A program made the position numbers and the translations under genes. The notes beneath the pieces were generated by a model. It was not told the origin of the DNA, did not search any database, and saw only the letters and a program-made list of their open reading frames with translations. 64,000 nt of DNA from Ga0077555 sp964500805 (GTDB lineage Bacteria; Pseudomonadota; Alphaproteobacteria; Rhizobiales; Hyphomicrobiaceae): positions 1 to 64,000 of the forward strand of contig CAZCQH010000012.1 of the NCBI GenBank assembly GCA_964500805.1, in the 5' to 3' direction. Shown here one piece after another: positions 62,116 to 64,000 of the stretch; position 1 is the first letter of the stretch, and every line of letters starts with the position of its first letter.

Positions 62116-63855
62116 GTGGCAATCGAAGCGGTGACAACAGAAAGCGCAGGTGAGGCGCGCGCGCAACGTCGTGGCATCGATTTCTCGCAGCCGCTGCTGC
62201 TGCTCGCGGCGGCGCTACTGGTCGTGCTCATCGTGCTGCCGATGGCCTGGGTGGCGGTGTTCGCGTTCACGACCAAGGAAGGCGCCGCGACGCTCTCCAA
62301 CTTCGTGACGCTGTTCTCCGATCCGGCGTTCGTCGAGCCCATGCTGACGACGCTGATGATCGCGACTTCGGTCGGGCTCCTCTGCTGCCTCATTGCGGCG
62401 CCCATGGGCTGGCTCGTCGCGCGCACCGATATGCCCGCCCGCAACGCCGTGCGGCTGCTGGTGATGGCCTCGCTGGTGACGCCGCCGTTTCTCGGTGCCA
62501 TCGCGTGGGAGATCCTTGCAGCGCCAAACAGCGGGCTTCTCAATCAAGCATGGCGGGCGATGACAGGCGCGCCCTCTGATGCCGCGCTGTTCAACATCTA
62601 CTCGCTCGCCGGCGTGATCTTCGTCATCACCTGCTACACGTTTCCTTATGTTTTCATCCTGATCGCCAACGCGCTCGACCGCATTCCGGGTGAGCTGGAG
62701 GACGCCTCATCCATGCTTGGCGGCAAGGCATCGGTGACCGCACGCCGAGTCACCATTCCCCTGGCGCTGCCGGCCATCGTGGCGGGTGTGCTGATCGCGT
62801 TCCTGCAGGCGCTCAATCTCTTCGGCTCACCGGCCATCCTGGCGATTCCCGCCGGCTTTCACACGATGACGACGAAGATCTGGAGCCTGTTCCAGTTCCC
62901 GCCGAAGCCGGAGCTCGCCGCTGCCGCCGCGCTGCCGCTGCTGTTCCTCACCATCGGCCTGTTGCGGGCGCAAAGCGCGGTGCTGGGACGCAGGAGCTAT
63001 GCCGTCGTCGGCGGCAAGTACGGAGCGCCACGACCCGTGCGTCTGGGCTGGCTGCGTTGGCTGGCGCTGGCCTTCTGCCTGTTCGTGCTGATGATGCCGG
63101 TGTTCCTGCCCTACCTGGCGTTGCTCAACGCGGCGCTTTCCAAGATCCCGACCAGGCTGGTCGGCTGGGCGACGCTCTCTTTGCACAACGTGAACTTCAC
63201 GTTCTTCGAGCTCTCGCAGACGAAGCACGTGCTGCAGAATACATTTCTTCTCGCTGCGCTTTCTGCAACGCTCGGCACACTGTTCGCGCTGATCATCGCC
63301 TACCTGACGGCGCGCAGGAGCATTCGCGGACATCGCGTTCTGGCGTTCCTGGCGACGGCGCCGATCGCCATTCCGGGCATCGTGCTCGGCGTCGGGCTGT
63401 TCTTGTCCTACACGAGGCCGCCGCTGGTGCTTTACGGAACGCTCTGGATCCTGCTGATCGCCTATATCACCATTGAGCTGCCGGCCGCCTATCAGCAGCT
63501 GCAGTCGGCCTTCCAGGCGGTGCATCCGGAGCTCGAGGAAGCAAGCCGCATTCTCGGCGCCTCACGCTTGCGCGCGCTGAAGGACATCACTGCGCCGCTG
63601 CTGCGCTCGGGCGTCATCGCAACGTGGTGTTTCGTGTTCGTGGCGGTCGTGCGGGAGCTCTCCGCTGCCGTCATCCTCTTCACGTCCGACACCAAGGTGC
63701 TGTCCGTCCTGATCTTCGATCTGAAAGAAAGCGGCGATCTCGGCGCGATCGCGGTTCTGGGCATCACCATGCTGCTGATCACCGGCATCGTGATCGTGAT
63801 TGCCAATAATCTGCCCGGCCGCTCGACCGACGTTCGCATGCGCGGCACGGGTTGA
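62116..63855 (+). CDS. Double-length iron-type ABC transporter permease (FbpB-like)
   Basis: A 579-residue membrane protein containing two permease domains, each ending in an EAA loop: ELEDASSMLGGKASVTARRV and ELEEASRILGASRLRALKDI. About 12 helices. This two-in-one layout is normal for FbpB-type systems. The start is GTG 62116 with GGGGGA 5 bases upstream; the frame runs back to 62047 across the palindrome. No ATPase gene is visible before the window ends. Confidence 0.9.
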   Translation: MAIEAVTTESAGEARAQRRGIDFSQPLLLLAAALLVVLIVLPMAWVAVFAFTTKEGAATLSNFVTLFSDPAFVEPMLTTLMIATSVGLLCCLIAAPMGWLVARTDMPARNAVRLLVMASLVTPPFLGAIAWEILAAPNSGLLNQAWRAMTGAPSDAALFNIYSLAGVIFVITCYTFPYVFILIANALDRIPGELEDASSMLGGKASVTARRVTIPLALPAIVAGVLIAFLQALNLFGSPAILAIPAGFHTMTTKIWSLFQFPPKPELAAAAALPLLFLTIGLLRAQSAVLGRRSYAVVGGKYGAPRPVRLGWLRWLALAFCLFVLMMPVFLPYLALLNAALSKIPTRLVGWATLSLHNVNFTFFELSQTKHVLQNTFLLAALSATLGTLFALIIAYLTARRSIRGHRVLAFLATAPIAIPGIVLGVGLFLSYTRPPLVLYGTLWILLIAYITIELPAAYQQLQSAFQAVHPELEEASRILGASRLRALKDITAPLLRSGVIATWCFVFVAVVRELSAAVILFTSDTKVLSVLIFDLKESGDLGAIAVLGITMLLITGIVIVIANNLPGRSTDVRMRGTG

Positions 63856-63897
63856 GCTTCCATTGACCCGATCCAAGCGAATGAAAGGACTTTGCCC

Positions 63898-64000
63898 ATG
63901 CCCGAGCTCGACACCGGAACACCGAAGCTGATCGCCCGCAAGGAGAACGGCATCGGCTGGGTGATCTTCAATCAGCCCGAGAAGCGCAATGCCGTCTCGT
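63898..64000 (+). CDS. Enoyl-CoA hydratase/isomerase, 5' part only
   Basis: Only the first 34 residues are in the window: MPELDTGTPKLIARKENGIG, then WVIFNQPEKRNAVS. The segment NQPEKRNAVS is the usual start of the crotonase fold. AAAGGA lies 8 bases before ATG 63898. It is truncated by the window edge, not by mutation. It is 42 bases after the permease gene. Confidence 0.8.
   Translation, partial: MPELDTGTPKLIARKENGIGWVIFNQPEKRNAVS

Overview
The window looks like high-GC chromosomal DNA of an alphaproteobacterium, most likely order Hyphomicrobiales (Rhizobiales). The reasons are a fix-type cbb3 oxidase set (ccoNOQP-ccoGHIS) next to a FixK-like regulator, RpoE-like sigma/anti-sigma genes, a DUF2189 protein, a DUF6285 protein beside a phosphotransferase, and dense, closely spaced operons. 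I found no transposase, integrase, CRISPR array, rRNA or tRNA. A run of 10 N inside ccoN shows that this is a draft scaffold.

Region by region. (1) 0.2-7.7 kb, arsenic island: an ArsR-ArsC fusion, GAPDH plus ArsJ (the arseno-phosphoglycerate route), a second ArsR, a flavoprotein monooxygenase with a Cys-rich tail, and two MFS carriers. The palindrome TTCTAGAA recurs three times here. (2) 7.9-12.6 kb: a luciferase-like monooxygenase, a TauD-type dioxygenase and a glyoxalase-fold protein on the minus strand, a catalytically degenerate SDR, and ubiA. (3) 12.7-30.1 kb, low-oxygen and signalling block: an exonuclease-CBS-DUF294 fusion, a hybrid histidine kinase, an OmpR-type regulator, a FixK/FNR-like regulator, a universal stress protein, an APC permease, ccoNOQP, ccoGHIS and a DUF2189 protein. 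Perfect TTGA-N6-TCAA boxes lie upstream of ccoN, upstream of the DUF2189 gene, and between ubiA and the exonuclease fusion. (4) 30.3-35.6 kb: two secreted proteins (DUF6600-like and His-rich), an ECF sigma factor, its membrane anti-sigma factor and a subtilisin-like protease. Three promoters here share the signature TGAACC-N16-CGTC, which defines a small putative sigma regulon. (5) 35.7-48.7 kb, catabolic and uptake block: a xanthine-dehydrogenase-type Mo subunit, hydantoinase/oxoprolinase HyuA and HyuB, and on the other strand a dipeptide-type ABC transporter followed by a 2-hydroxyacid dehydrogenase. (6) 49.0-55.0 kb: a Tat-exported four-domain-type multicopper oxidase, a Sco-cytochrome c fusion with a His-rich tail, and type II secretion pseudopilin genes (gspK, gspO-like, gspG) with a small secreted protein, apparently one operon. 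(7) 55.2-64.0 kb: an SDR, a phosphotransferase, DUF6285, obgE, a GNAT protein, an RtcB-like ligase, an iron-type ABC binding protein with a double-length permease, and the start of an enoyl-CoA hydratase gene at the edge.

The most interesting points are the ECF sigma/anti-sigma/subtilase unit with its three matching promoters, the multicopper oxidase operon with pseudopilins, and the arsenic island, which has an arsenate reductase but no recognisable ArsB or Acr3 pump. All function calls come from reading motifs and context. No database search was possible.
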